Assembly: GCA_034008185.1 (NCBI GenBank)
Contig: CM067086.1
Location: forward strand, 36,929,007-36,993,006
Reading direction: 5' to 3'
Length of the DNA: 64,000 bases
Origin: Gorsachius magnificus
Lineage: Eukaryota > Chordata > Aves > Pelecaniformes > Ardeidae
Notes under the pieces: generated by a model
Database searches by the model: none
The model's input: only the letters and a program-made list of their open reading frames with translations
Told to the model about the DNA's origin: nothing
Program-made: the position numbers and the translations under genes
Shown: positions 47,974 through 60,957 of the stretch, piece after piece
How the letters are laid out: every line of letters starts with the position of its first letter
Position numbering within the stretch: the first letter of the stretch is position 1

Positions 47974-49019
47974 AGTTACTGTTTTCCCAGTATTGTTACA
48001 AACCTCGGTGTATCATTTAAATTTTTGGGAACACTGTCCATTGTTCTTTGTCCTGCAATAACTTGAATCACTCAGGTTGAATGATATGTTAAATTTTTTT
48101 TTCGGGGAACTGGTCTGTCTTCTGAGCTCATGGGGGAGATGGTGAGAAAGTCTTGAGGGTCTCAAAATTAGCCTGAAACCCTACAGCGAAGTATTTACCA
48201 AGGAATATAAACTAAGAGGAGGAAGAACCCAACCTCTGGCATTTATATTTGAGTGCATGTGTGCCAATTAGCCTGCACTGAAAGCACTACACTTGAGGAG
48301 CAGTTGAAGTGTGTCAATGGGTGGGGAAGAGATACACTGAAAACACTACCCATATTGAAGTTTAATTTAATTGCATACAAGGTGAACAATGCTGATTTAG
48401 GTCCACTTGGGGAAGATTTTCCTCTTATTCTCTCAGTTCCATTATGTATAAGATGGAAGCCATGTTATCATTAAGATCTTTCACATTCTTGCAAAAGTGC
48501 ATTGGTGCATCTTTTTCACAGGTGGCCACAAACAGTAAGTGTTACATTAATATGCACAGCCTTCAGACTTTTAGAACTATTTTAAAACCAAATCCAGTCT
48601 CCATTAACTGTTTTCAGACAGCAGTGATGGCTCACCTGTCCTTGCACATTGCATAGTTTGGCTTAGAATTTGCCCCACCAAAAAATCCTTTTAGTTATGG
48701 CAATACTGAACTGCCAAAGCTCTCTTTCCAGGGTCCCCATGTGTGAAGCAAATGGACAGAAGATAAAGGAAGAGCCCATAGCACTTTCAATCACTATTTT
48801 CATTGATTATGTCTAGGTTAAGTAATGGGAAGTATACCTATGCCTACAGAAAATACAACTAATCGCTTTGCATCTCACTCAACCCCTTAGATTACACCAG
48901 TATAGCCAAGCATCTCAACATTGCTAACCTCTGTAAAATGCAATAGGAAAAAGTGGCCTAAACAAACGAAATGTTGATCTGCCTTTTATTAATTTCATTT
49001 TTTATCTTCTTGTATACAG
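47974..49019. other. No gene seen; upstream flank of the putative exon
   Basis: Unique AT-rich DNA. Its last 40 bp form a pyrimidine-rich tract ending TATACAG, read as a splice acceptor (see next entry). Confidence 0.45.
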
Positions 49020-49104
49020 ACGTTTGACAGCTGTGACATTCATGGGCAATGCATTTGAAAAAGAAGACATAAATATTCAGAGACGTATTAGAATGCTGTT
49101 CAAT
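49020..49104 (+). CDS. Putative internal coding exon of an unidentified gene
   Basis: A pyrimidine tract (TTTTTTATCTTCTTGTATACAG) ends at 49019 and GTAAGC begins at 49105, giving an 85-nt exon. Read from the second base it is fully open for 28 codons: RLTAVTFMGNAFEKEDINIQ, then RRIRMLFN. This composition is protein-like, with mixed hydrophobic and charged residues and no low complexity, unlike most frames in this AT-rich window. The upstream intron would be phase 2 and the downstream one phase 0. I do not recognise the family. No other exon is apparent nearby, so introns on both sides would exceed about 15 kb, as in large avian neuronal or developmental genes. Alternatives are a noncoding-RNA exon or a chance splice-like arrangement. 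Confidence 0.45.
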
Positions 49105-50067
49105 GTAAGCACCTGTCTACTTAGTGTTGACAGAAAATCATTTACTTTGCTTTATGCATGTTCTCTCCAGAGACTACAGAGGTCCTATTTTATTTAAAGA
49201 GCTGGTCCCAACATCAGTACTAGCTCTTGAAAATGCAATATATATAGCTAATTATATTTATTAAGGAAACAACTTTGGTTTATATTCTCAATAATACTTA
49301 AACAATTTTTTCAACCTCTACTTCAGAATTTCCTTCCCTTGGGGTAAAAAAGGAGGAAAGGGAAAAGGGAATGAGGAGTAAAAAAAGTATGATCTCATGA
49401 TGTCTTTATTTATGACATCACAAAAGATGGTACAGAAAGCATAATATAAGGAAAATAATATATCTTAAAATATACCTAATCAAAAAGGGATCACTGCCTA
49501 ATCTTCTTTTCGATGGCCAATGCTTATATAAATTGTTCCATTAACTTTCAGAATTGACATAAATACTGCTCATTTAAGTATAAAAAATAAGGGAAATGGG
49601 CCCTCAATGGCATGGCATTTTGAAAAGCTCCTTAAAGCATTAGGAAATGTAGATGTTTTTCTGCTTTTTGACAGTTTGCTAAAATACCAGTGGAAACAAG
49701 AATCATCTGATGACTGGGACTGCTACAGCTCTCAAAAAAACCCCCTCTGTCCTGAGCAAAATAAGCACACACATGAAATATTTAGAAGTCATTCATTTTA
49801 AGCCTGAGAGAGTATGACTTCCACAGCATGTACTTCTCCAAGGAGGGAAGACCATTTTGCAGTATAGCTGTATTTACCATAACACAATTCAGAAAGACTA
49901 TGATGAGTACAAGCCAAGTTTGTACAGCCTCAGTGTGTCACTTAACCTTGTGTTTTTCTTTTTCATATGATGAAGTGGAGATTCTGGTGTATTCACAAGA
50001 AAATGATCTTTAAATCTCAGTATCCAGACTCACAGACCAGAATAATGACCGTATTTTGTTGAAAAAT
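49105..50067. other. No gene seen; downstream flank of the putative exon
   Basis: AT-rich unique sequence after the GTAAGC donor, with no repeat or further exon recognised. Confidence 0.45.
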
Positions 50068-50370
50068 GAAAGGAAGGGAAGGGAAGGGAAGGGAAGGGAA
50101 GGGAAGGGAAGGGAAGGGAAGGGAAGGGAGATGAAAAGGAAGTAAAGGAAAAGAAAAGAAAAGAAAAGAAAAGAAAAGAAAAGAAAAGAAAAGAAAAGAA
50201 AAGAAAAGAAAAGAAAAGAAAAGAAAAGAAAAGAAAAAGAGAAAAAAGAGAAAAAAGAAAAAAAGAAAAGGAGAAAAAATAAAAAGAAAAGGAGAAAAAA
50301 TAAAAAGAAAAAAGAGGAAAAGGGGGAAAGAGAGAAAGAGAGAAAAAGAGAAAAAGAGAAAGGAAAGAAG
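50068..50370 (+). repeat. Purine-only microsatellite tract, (AAGGG)n then (AAAAG)n
   Basis: About 300 bp that are almost pure purine on the plus strand, with only four T. It comprises about 11 units of GGGAA (50076-50129), a 20-bp spacer, about 18 units of AAAAG (50148-50239), then degenerate A/G repeats including a tandem 21-bp unit around 50260-50305. Such mirror-symmetric purine tracts can form triplex DNA. The long minus-strand frame through it is a translation of the repeat and not a gene. Confidence 0.95.
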
Positions 50371-51383
50371 CTCAGAATGAATACAGCCTAATTTTTGGCC
50401 TGAACATTTCATTCCGTTTTATTTTACCTGACGTGAGTATGTAATGATGTTAACTCAGCCCTGATCACATAGCGTGGGTGAGTGGGGGAGGTTTGCGGAG
50501 AGCAGGGAATTCTTGAGAGCAGCCTCGGCCGTCACAAAACCTGCCAATGCTGCCACCTATAGACCAAAAGCGACAACACCAGCTCGGCAGAGCCATTCAG
50601 AGGGGCACTCTCAACAGCAAACCCATGATATAAAAGGAGCAGGAATGTATGAACAAATTCAGGCTCCTGCACATGGTTAATTCACCTGGTGAACTGATGG
50701 AGCAGCTACTTTGGTTTATCTAGTTCAGTGCTTTTATATAATTTAATTAGGATCATCACAGAGCAACCTAACCTGTCTTACAGAAATTATGAGCTGCAAG
50801 TCCAGACCCCATATGAATCCTTTTGCTCAATTAAAGCTAAGCAGTTTTTTATAGAAAGACTTTTTTTTTTCCTTAAAGTGCACACAAGGAGCAATGGAGC
50901 ATGATATACCTTTTTTTTTTTTTCACATTAGGATAATTATGTAAAGGCAGTAACATTGAAAATACTTGCTGAAATCAAAAATTTACACTATTATCACAGA
51001 CATTTAAACCTGTCATTTTTAAGGTATTGGCACAATTTTCCTATGCTATGGGAGAAACATGGGTGATTAGACCTAATGCCTTCAGATATCTTCATGTCAC
51101 TCTCCTAATATTAGCAGTTACTACTAAAACACCATGAGTAGTCTAGAAAATTAATTTCTAAAATCTGTTTGGAAATAACCATTTGTATTTACACCTATAA
51201 TTGGCCTTTTCATTGGTGTTTCTACTTGTAGAATATCTATTTTTCATATAATAAATCAATATTGCTATTTTATTGTCACTTCTGGCAAGTTCTCTCCCTT
51301 TTCAAACTTACAGTCCTTTCTAAGAAGCTAATTCATCCAGCTAGAGGAAAGCAGCTCCTTAACAGATTTACTTCTCAGCTGTT

Positions 51384-51426
51384 AAAAATAAAATAAAATA
51401 AAATAAAATAAAATAAAATAAAATAA
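51384..51426 (+). repeat. (AAAAT)n microsatellite
   Basis: About eight units of AAAAT with no recognisable retroposon body upstream. Confidence 0.92.
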
Positions 51427-53668
51427 TCCTCATCTAATCTGACAACTCTGTACTGTTATGCAACAAATAAAGCAAGATGAGTAGGACACAGTGGAGGGCA
51501 AGTCAGTAGACTGTTGTCTCTGTAGCCATGGAGGGGCTGAAGATTGCAGAAGGGTGAGCAAATCCTAGATGCCACTCTCTATTCCAAAAGCTATGTCTGC
51601 ATTTTACCTTACAATCACTGAATGGAATACAGAAGCCACACACTGACAGGATTCAAGGTAAACAGAAATGGTGCTGGCATCCAGGCTCCTGAAAAAGGTA
51701 GGACTTCTGACAGCCTTTAAGTTATTTGCTGTCTGTAGCTCTTCAGAGAACCTACAGGGTTTTTTGGAGCACCTTTCCAAAGCAATTGACATTCCTCATG
51801 TGTTGTACCAGAATATTAAGGTAAATCAAGATAATATTTGCCGTGACCAGGTGAAGTCCTTAAATATTAACACCTGTGGAGAGGACAGGAGGAACAACAT
51901 GAAAGGAAAGGAGACCAGAGTCACCTCCCATGGCTGTGGTAAATCACACCATTCATCATCTGTGCTTTGGGCCTCCACTCCTATGCAAGGGTGGCTGGCC
52001 AGCATGCAGCTGGCCCCAGAGATGCAGTGTGAGGACAAGGCTTGAGACAGAAGTCTGAGAAGAAAAGTTCGGTAGACCATGGATGGTGTACAAGTTTCTG
52101 TGTTTTATGTTGGCTCCTCTGCATTTAGAAAGAATTCGTCTGTTTTTCTTCAGACCTTCCTGTCTATATCATGTCCTCATTTCAATGTTTTCTGTCTACC
52201 TGTACATCTCAGCATCAGTTTACAAAGCAGTCAGTTCTAAAATTTCCCACATTTTCCCTCTTCCCCATCTAAGCACTAATAAGCTAACTTTCCATAGCAG
52301 CATTAAATCTTCAGTACTTGGGAAAAACCCTCATTAAACTAAATTTTCTTCTCATTTATTTTCATACAACTCATGTACCAGAGATAATGTCCTGATACAG
52401 CTAACAGAATAAAATTGATGTTGGTAGACAATGTGGACTGGACGATCAGTCCCACAAGCTAAGAAGCACTTGAGAAAGCTAAAAGATCTTTTTTTGTATT
52501 TTTCTGAAAGTAATATCGGAGTTATTTTTAAACATATTCACTAGTAGCTGCTTCTTTATTATGCACATGCATAAATGTGAGAATAAGAGTTATCCTATTA
52601 AAATCAATAGGAGTACTCCTGTGATTAAAGTTTCATGTATGCTGAAATAGGGCCTTATATTCTACATACACTTCCATTCAATATGTGCATATTGTGAATA
52701 TTAAATAATGTTAAATTACTCCCTTTTTCATAATAGAATCAGCTTGACAGTTACAATGTTCAAGCACTAAGCAGCGCATGTTATGATGGCAGCTCCCTAT
52801 CATTCAGTAATTTTCTCCCTTTTAATATTCTTGAATTTTACCTCTCACAAGTAGGTGAAATGATTCTGTCTTTGAAAGTTGATTTGGCATGTTCCTTAAG
52901 ACTTTAAATCTAGTCAATAAGACTCTACTCTCCCATGTATCACCTTTGAGTAACATGAGCTTGTTGAGACTTGCTACTTCTCAGTTCTCTTCAGGAGCAC
53001 AGTGAGGATGGAGAAATCAGTTCATCCCAGAATCCCCTTTGAGAACAATAAATAAGGCCATCATCTCTACCTTTGCTGTCACCATGGTTTGGTTTCATGG
53101 CAATGGAGTGGATGGCTGGAATGAGTCTGAGAGGACAAAGTCTTTCGCTTCCCATTAGATACTGGATGCTCTGCTTTTCTTCTCAGTCTTAAAGCATACT
53201 AAAGGAGAGATCTTCACTGCATTCTTCTTGGGCACCAAGACAGCACTAAGGTCTCCTTAAGCATTTTATGAATTTGGGAGTCCATAGATTTAAAAGAATG
53301 AAAGAATTGCATGAATGCTGACAGAGCTAGTAGATTCTGAATGCAACACAACTTGCTTTCATTAAATGTCACTACCATGACTCAGATAAAGAAAAGGAGC
53401 CCAATGGCAGCTCCTGCACACCACTCTTTTAGGACGTTGGGGCAGACAGTGAGGCCAGAAAGTCCAGGACAGGGTCAGACTTCATGTTTTTTTGCTGGAG
53501 ATGGCAGGATCTGTGTGCAGTCTTCCAGGAGGATAGATCTCTATGGATGCCCCACAGCTAATTAAAAAAACCTCTGTTCCTCATGGTGTGGTTAGAAACT
53601 TCTGCCCTCTGAAAGACAAAACACAAAGGTGAAATTATTGTACTCCTGCCACCTGAGGATTAGCACAG

Positions 53669-53732
53669 TATTTCTGTGGCTCAAAAATAGATCTTATCTG
53701 TATTTCTGTGGCTCAAAAGTAGATCTTATCTG
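53669..53732 (+). repeat. 32-bp tandem duplication
   Basis: TATTTCTGTGGCTCAAAAAT...ATCTG (53669-53700) is repeated at 53701-53732 with one A/G difference, so the duplication is young. Confidence 0.9.
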
Positions 53733-53956
53733 TAAACAAACAGGATTTAGAAAGAAACATGCATTACAAAAAGAAAAAAATATCAGGCATATCATCTATG
53801 ATTCTTTTAGTTATGACTTTATCTGGTGATTCACAGGAACGTCACAGTAAACAACAATCCAAAGAGAATAATAGAGTGATAAACATTAAGGTTAGAAAAG
53901 TCCATTTCTTAATGACCGTTTCTTTGCAGTGCATGATTATACTCGGCACATATTAG

Positions 53957-53961
53957 GCAAT
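53957..53961. repeat. Target-site duplication, left copy (GCAAT)
   Basis: GCAAT precedes the solo LTR and recurs at 54520-54524 directly after it. Confidence 0.85.
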
Positions 53962-54519
53962 TGTCGTGGTTTAACCCGGCTGGCAACTAAGCACCACGCA
54001 GCCGCTCGCTCACTCCCCCCCCCTCCCTCAGTGGGATGGGGGAGAGAATCGGGAAGGGGAAAAAGGGTAGAGCCGAGGGCTGAGATAAAGACAGTTTAAT
54101 AAGAGAAAATAATAATAATAGTAATAATGAGAATGATAACAAAATATACAGAATATACAAAACGAATGATGCACAATGCAATTGCTCACCACCCGCCGAC
54201 CAATGCCCAGCCCGTCCCGAGCAGCGATCAGTACCCGAGCAGCGACCGACCGACCCACCAAACCCCCCCGAGCATGACGTTCTATGGTATGGAATAGCTC
54301 TTTGGACAGTTTGGGTCCTAGCTGTGCTGTACTCCCAGCTTGTTATGCACCTGGCCAAGCAGGAGAAGCTCAAAAAGTCCTTGAGCAGTCTGAGCACTGC
54401 TTGGCAACAACTAAAAACATCAGCGTGTTATCAACATTCTTCTAGTACTAAATCCAAAGCACAGCACTATGCTAGCTTCTGTGCAGAAAATTAACTCTAT
54501 CCCAGCCGAAACCAGGACA
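53962..54519 (-). mobile_element. Solo LTR (subfamily 'A'), minus orientation
   Basis: The plus strand reads TGTCGTGGTTTAACCCGGC ... CCCAGCCGAAACCAGGACA, the reverse complement of the proviral LTR. Its core (reverse strand: GTACAGCACAGCTAGGACCC) matches the provirus 5' LTR. The perfect 5-bp duplication GCAAT at both sides shows a simple insertion followed by LTR-LTR recombination that removed the internal genes. It gives a local reference for the subfamily A core when judging the mosaic 3' LTR. Confidence 0.95.
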
Positions 54520-54524
54520 GCAAT
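54520..54524. repeat. Target-site duplication, right copy (GCAAT)
   Basis: Matches 53957-53961 exactly. Confidence 0.85.
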
Positions 54525-57500
54525 CTATTACTTTGCCCTATCTTATTTTAAGTTTTTCTCCAAAACATCATCTTTCATAGATTTTAGTCTAATAGATCTA
54601 AGGTAATTCAACCTAAGCTACCATATAATGTAATAATTCTGTAATTATCATCTTTATCAGAAAAGATGACTTTATTGCACTCCAGAAATGTATAGCTGTA
54701 TCAGACTTCGATTAGGTTAAAATACAGATTAACTAAAATGAGACACTCATTATTAAAAGATGAGCACTGTGGTTAGGAAATACTGAACAAGTGAATTCTT
54801 GCATCTATGACTCATTCTTTGTAGGATTAACAATGCCTTTAAATACTAGTTTGATTTAGCTCTAACAAGTGCATTGATGTAAATACAATAGGACACTCCT
54901 AAGGGGAATTGCAATTTTAAAAAAAAATTCCATATTTACTACAATAAATGTTATGCCAAGAAATTTTATAGCTACCAGAAACATAGAAAATACTACACCC
55001 AAAGCTAGAAAACTGTTCCAGTACAAAGCATGCCTAATATATAACCTCCCAAATACACAGTATATCCCTAGTAAAGTTGTAAATTATGGTTGCAAATGAG
55101 GCCACAAACAAAATTTTGCTCAAGGCATGAATCATAAATTCAAACAATAATCATCTCCTGCATGAGGCACAACTACTTTGTTTACTTCTTATACCCTGTT
55201 TCCTAAACATGAAGATGAAAGTAGGTCAAATAAATTTAGCATCTTTTCACATGAAGTATGTTATGATAGCGGGTGGCACAGCCTAATTTACAATTACATG
55301 AGTTTACATGAATATTAAAATATGTGTTTTCACTGTGCTGTGTCATTACACATATTGACATTTTACCTCACAATGACACAGAATCATAGAAAACACCCAA
55401 GATTCAGAGAAGGGAGGGAGCAGAAGGGGAGAGAAATATTTACCACAATTGCAGCCTGAATGAAATTTTTAAATTGAATGACATTTTTAAAAATGATTCT
55501 TAGTATTTCTGGGGGGGCATTCTAGGTATGTTTATACAGTGAGTTGCAAGGGGAGAAGAAAGAAACTTGGAGAAACCACTAGTTCTTTTATTTCTAAAAT
55601 GCATAAATTTTATTGTAATTTTATCAAGAAAGACCTTTTCAGAGAAAATTCCAAAATTTAACAGCGATGGACTTCCTTAACATAGGATGGAAATGCAAAA
55701 GAAACTTTAAATCAGAGGCTGGAATCAGAAATTTTGTGGTTCATCGTTCTGCCACGAAGTTTTAAATATGATTCACCTAGGAAACTTCCTTGAAATAAAT
55801 AAGTAATTGATTTTATTATGAAGATTTTCTTTTATGAAAAGCAGAAATATTTTGGTGTGGCCCCTTTTCCGACCAATTACTGCATATATAAGATTTTCAA
55901 TTAAACTTTCAAAACCTCTGAAATTTCATACATACAGCATGTAACAACATTATTTGTGGAACAAACAGGGTCAAGCAAAGTTTCTCATCAGTTGAGGATG
56001 AATATGTGGTTGAGACATTAGTCCATCAAGACCAGAATCTGTCTTGTTTTGCTGAACTAAACCTGCTTATTTATTCATCTTTGTTTAAGGAAATAAAAGT
56101 AACTTCAAGCAAAATAAATCCTCCTTTCAAAGAAGAATGTATGTCTGCATGTATTTATGGATGAATACATACACAAAGTTGATAAAGTAGAAAAGAAGAA
56201 TGGGAGAAGGCCACATATCAGGTAACAGTTCCTTTCACATAAATCAGTAATCATACTGCATTATTTGTAGAAAGTATTGAACAAAATGGTGGGTTCTAGT
56301 ATATGTTCATATTGTCCCAAATCTAGTAGAAATTGAACAAAGAGTGGATTTATTGAGCTTACAGAGTTTAAAGCTTCAACTCAACAAGCTACTTTAAAAC
56401 TAACTCATGACCCAGGGACCAAGTCACGTGTTTGAGATAAGCATGTGGTTAAACACTTTGCTGAGGTACATTCTGGATGAGGGCAGAATTTGGCTTGTCA
56501 TTTTACTTTTCAAGAGTTCAAAGGTTACAAGATTACTTTAAACCGAAACTTTGGATGCAGACTTTAAGAGTTATTTATATTTCAAACAATACAGGCTTGA
56601 CAGTCCGTAGTGACTGAACTAATTTAGTATTTTTAATTAAAGAAGCCAAAATTGGGAATGTCAAGAATAGAAGGCAGAGCATTTACTGGCTATTTAATAG
56701 CACTTTAATTTATTATCTGGTTATTTAATCTAACCTTATACATTGTCTATAGTGATGTTAGAAGTTATATTTGTACTGCATGGTGAAAAACAAGAACATT
56801 AAAAGGTGATATCCACATATGGAAAGAAATCTCTCATGTTTATAACTGAATATATACAAATATAAAGCTACTAACATTTATTCATGACCCATTCACAGTA
56901 ATTAAAAGTCAAAAAATAGTGAGGAATGGAAGAGCCATAATATGAAAGAGTTGAATTTTTAAAATAATTGAATAATCTTAGCTGTAACAAGATCTGAAAT
57001 AACAAGAGTACAAAAAACAGACCAAGAGAGAAATTAAATATAAAGAAAACTATTTTGAAAAATATTGTCCAGGAATAGAGATTATGGGCACTGCTATCCA
57101 TAGGTAGTAGGATAGAAGAAAGAGAATAATATTTGACACAATCTGCTCAGTTGCCAACTGCAATTAAAATACAAACAGGATATTGGGATGAGCAGTTTTA
57201 GGCTGTTCAGGCTTCCATTCTCAACAAATTCTTTAGGTGCATACTATTTTACTTAGAAGAGGAGAATATACTCAGACAAATACAATTTTGTTATTAACCT
57301 CAGCAGGGAATAAATTTCCACTGGCAAACAAAACCAGAATTGACTGAAAGTTGGTATATAATTATGAAGCTGTCCAAAGATGCAATTTCAACGTAACTCT
57401 AAGAGCAAAAATTCTTGCTTTAACAAGAACATACAACATGAATATGCTGTCAAGATGGAAGCAAAGAAAACCTGAGACAGAGACAACATAGTTCCTATTT

Positions 57501-58560
57501 TCAGCAGCATACAGATTGCAAAGCATAGCATAAAGGTCTCAGTTAAATTTCTTTGTCCAAATTAAGACTTTATATACATCAGATGTGTATGTTGAGCACT
57601 CAGGTACCATTTTAATGAAGTATTAACTTTCAACAACATAATTAGTGCTTCGTAATAACTAGTTTTCTCTATTACTGACAGACAGAAGTTTCAAAAGTCT
57701 GATCATTCTCCTGAGAAAGAAAACTTTATTATAATTAATATTTACTCTATGTTTAGGGAATCTGCATTATCTCAAATCCAAAGAAATCCTGTAGCAAATA
57801 AAAGTGTAAGTAAGTCTATAAATGATAGCATGCCTGCAACAGCTAGTCAACCAGGGTTTTAATGTTTCCTTCAATAGAAAAGGTATTAGGGTTTTAAGTT
57901 CAGAGAACCTCCTTTTTGACCAGGCAGTGGCAGCTTCCCGTACTAACACAGCCTGCCTGTTAACCTGTGCTAAATTCCTCAGGAAACTCAGTATTAAGAG
58001 GCATCCTAGTGTAATTAGGCTTCATTATGATTATTATATTCATAATTATATTATATATAATTTACTGCCATGCAATATAAAATATAGCAGTGTTTGAATA
58101 TGATACAGCTATCTGTGTGTTTTGAAATTTGAAGTGAAATATTTTCTCTCAGCTGAGACCTTGTCTGTAATTTCAGCCCAAAGCATTTTTTCCAGTCAAG
58201 TTATAAAACACTGAAACAGGGAACTATAATAAAACATTTAATTTAAAAAGAAGAAAAAAAAAAGAAAAAGCCACAATCCTTTTCTCCTAGTTTGATCAGA
58301 ATAATCATAAACAACTAAGTAGAAATATGTTTACTGTGTTTGCCACTGCAGATGCATCAACACAAATCAGAATCGGGGGAGTTCTGCTGTATTTAAGACC
58401 TACTCAAAGACTAGGGTCCAAAATTGAGAGTTGGACTCCAGATACATATTGTAATGAGTGGGAAGAATAAAGAAGCTCTGCTACCACATTAAATATTACA
58501 CAATTGTTTCATCTTGCTGGTGTCCAAGCAAACTTGGTTTCTAAATGAAAAGTTGCTGAA
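54525..58560. other. No gene seen; AT-rich unique sequence
   Basis: About 4 kb without exon-like segments, RNA genes or recognised repeats. Confidence 0.5.
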
Positions 58561-58612
58561 ATCACAGAGTCACAGAATCACAGAATGGTTGGAAGGGACC
58601 TCGGGAGGTCAG
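58561..58612 (-). mobile_element. CR1: Short CR1 LINE 3' end (minus orientation)
   Basis: ATCACAGAGTCACAGAATCACAGAATGGTTGG is the inverted CR1 tail with three octamer-like units, followed by AAGGGACCTCGGGAGGTC. Only about 50 bp remain. Confidence 0.88.
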
Positions 58613-60459
58613 ACGTAGTATTCCATAATATCTCTTAAACAAGGGTTTATATCATGGGGTCCTTCCTTTCCCATTTGCAATTGCTTTACATGTCTGTGGC
58701 AATTTCAACAACTTCTTACTGAAAAAAAAAGGCACCATCAGAATGCTGTATTTTTATGTTTTGTTGCAATAAAGCAGCTAAAACCAAGGAGAAACATCAA
58801 CGCAGGCTGAGCAGCCACTGCCTTTTTGGACAACAAGGTCTTTGCAATCTGTTTGAAACTCATAGATACTAGTGATTTTTAAAAATCATCAAAGAATACA
58901 CACAACATGTACAACACTAGACTGGGAGAAATAAGTCATACTTTGTAAGTAGGACAATGAGATCACTAAACAGTGAATAAAGTTGTTCTACATAAGTCTA
59001 CAAAAAGCTGCAGAACTCTACGTTGAAAAATTATAGGGCATAGCTATTCATCAGCTGCTTGTTATCCCAAGTTATTTGCAATTGAGGACTGACCCTGAGG
59101 CTTTGGAATAAATCACAGTGTACAGTTAGTTCCCAGTATATAGTTACATGATATTCTCAGCATTACCTATTTAGTACCTTGGTAAAATAAACCTCAGTAA
59201 AAATGCTTGTCCGTGTCAAGAAAGCCAAAAGAATTGTGAAATGTGTTGGCGACTTTAATGCTACTCACGCTTGCTCACTAGTTACAGAACGAGATACATA
59301 TTTCAGTATGAAAAGCTTTAGAGGGTGAACAACTTTCAGGCACAGTATAGACCTGTGGCTCTACATCATTGAAAGCTTGCACTTCACCTCTGCACAGATG
59401 CTGAGCTTTGCACTGGTTCTAATTTCTTCTCCCAGGATCTTTTCTAGCTTCACAAACATCTGCATAGAGAGTGCAGCACACCAAAGTGCCAAAGTTAGAA
59501 GGTAGAATAGTAAAGGTTCACTATTCTCCTGTGAAAAACAGTAGCAATGGCTGTTTACCCTCAGAAAGCATTTGCCTTTCCTGGATGCAGCTGATTTTTT
59601 TAACAGTAGGAAGATGAACAAGTGTCAAATTTATTGGCAGTATGTTGAAATGTATATGCACTCTTCCAGGCAGTCTCACTGTGTTAAAGTGGATGTATTC
59701 ATGTTAAGTACCTTGACAGCTAAATTCCTTCTGAGCTTTTGCATGCAACAGGACACTCAAATATACAGCCAAACCTGGACTTGGTCAGTAACCCAGGAAG
59801 GCAGATCATCTGGTGCAAAAATCTGCTAGTCTGGGCTAAACGACTGCCAGTTATGGTGTAAAGTCATTCTGGAAGAAGTGATGTATTTCTTCAGTCAGCT
59901 TGCAGATACTTAGGGAGCTTCATATCAGACCTAAGTAGGCTTGTGTACCAGAAGGAACCTTTCCCACTGGTAGGAATTCTCCTTTTTCTTCATCTAATCT
60001 ATGAAAAGTAGGCAGAATCTAGCTCTGGGTCATTAAAAACCAACCAATTTCAAGACGACTTTTGTCCTGGCAGCAGACTGACATTGGACAGTTGGCAGCA
60101 GACCCAAACGCCAGTGTCTACTGTGTCAATTATAAAGAATGTTTAATTTTGTGTATATGAAATATAACCAAGAAATTCCACATGGCTTTTACCAAACAGG
60201 TAAATATCTTCCCATAGAATGAAATATGTAAGAACAGCTTAGTACTCAACACTTCCATAACACGTTCCACCTAAGCATCTCAAAACACTTACAAACTCCT
60301 TTCATTAGAAATGTATCTCTGAGCATGCATTCACCACAGGTGTATGCTGTTTTTATTTTAAGGGACTTTTCCAGAAATTTCTTCCTGGCCAGGAAATTAC
60401 AAAATGTGAATTTGAAAGTTCCATCAAATGCTGCTCTCTTATGTCTTACCCACATCTAC
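58613..60459. other. No gene seen; unique sequence
   Basis: About 1.8 kb, moderately AT-rich, with no recognised repeat or exon. Confidence 0.5.
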
Positions 60460-60484
60460 TTTTTTTTTTTTTTTTTTTTTTTTT
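60460..60484. repeat. Poly-T homopolymer, 25 nt
   Basis: Uninterrupted T run about 80 bp upstream of a CR1 copy. CR1 does not make poly-A tails, so the run is probably independent of it. Confidence 0.9.
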
Positions 60485-60561
60485 AAGACCAGGGTCATCC
60501 CATGCATTTTGTTGTAAAGGCCAGAGTCAAGATACTCCTCAGCAGAGCTACACATGTGTAA

Positions 60562-60957
60562 CTGGGCTTGTTCAGCCTGGAGAAGAGAAGGCTGCGGGGA
60601 GACCTGATTACGGCCTTTCAGTACCTAAAGGGAGCCTATAGGAAAGATGGGGAAAATCTTTTTAGTAGGGCCAGCTGTGACAGGACAAGGGGTAATGGTT
60701 TTAAACTAAAACAAGGCAGGTTTAGACTAGATATAAGGAAGAAATTATTTACAATGAGGTTGGTGAAACACTGGAATGGGTTGCCCAGAGAGGTAGTGGA
60801 GGCCCCATCCCTGGAAGCATTCAAGGCCAGGTTGGATGGGGCTCTGAGCAACCTGATCTAGTTAGCGGTGTCCCTGCTCACTGCAGGGGGGTTGGACTAG
60901 ATGACCTCTAGGGGTCCCTTCCAACTCAAAACATTCTATGATTCTATGATTCTGTGA
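60562..60957 (+). mobile_element. CR1: CR1 LINE, 3' terminal ~400 bp
   Basis: The best-preserved CR1 in the window. It carries the C-terminal end of the CR1 ORF2 frame: 60568-60861 is open for 97 codons, with [22 protein letters not shown] and [12 protein letters not shown] blocks. After its stop it has a short 3' untranslated part with TTGGACTAGATGACCTCTA and TCCCTTCCAACTC, and ends in ATTCTATGATTCTATGATTCTGTGAT, the diagnostic octamer tail. In intact elements ORF2 encodes an endonuclease and reverse transcriptase. Only the extreme C-terminus survives here because of the usual 5' truncation. The open frame suggests a relatively recent copy, but it is not functional by itself. Confidence 0.95.

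Larger units (their letters stand above)
50371..53961. other. No gene seen; includes small tandem repeats
   Basis: Unique sequence. The segment 50460-50690 is GC-richer and open for 68 codons but has no recognised domain. T runs are at about 50863 and 50911. (AAAAT)n and a 32-bp duplication are listed separately. Confidence 0.5.

Noticed and set aside
50017..50412. 131-codon minus-strand frame rich in Phe/Leu/Ser
   Set aside because: It is the translation of the purine microsatellite tract and has no start context, domain or conservation signal.
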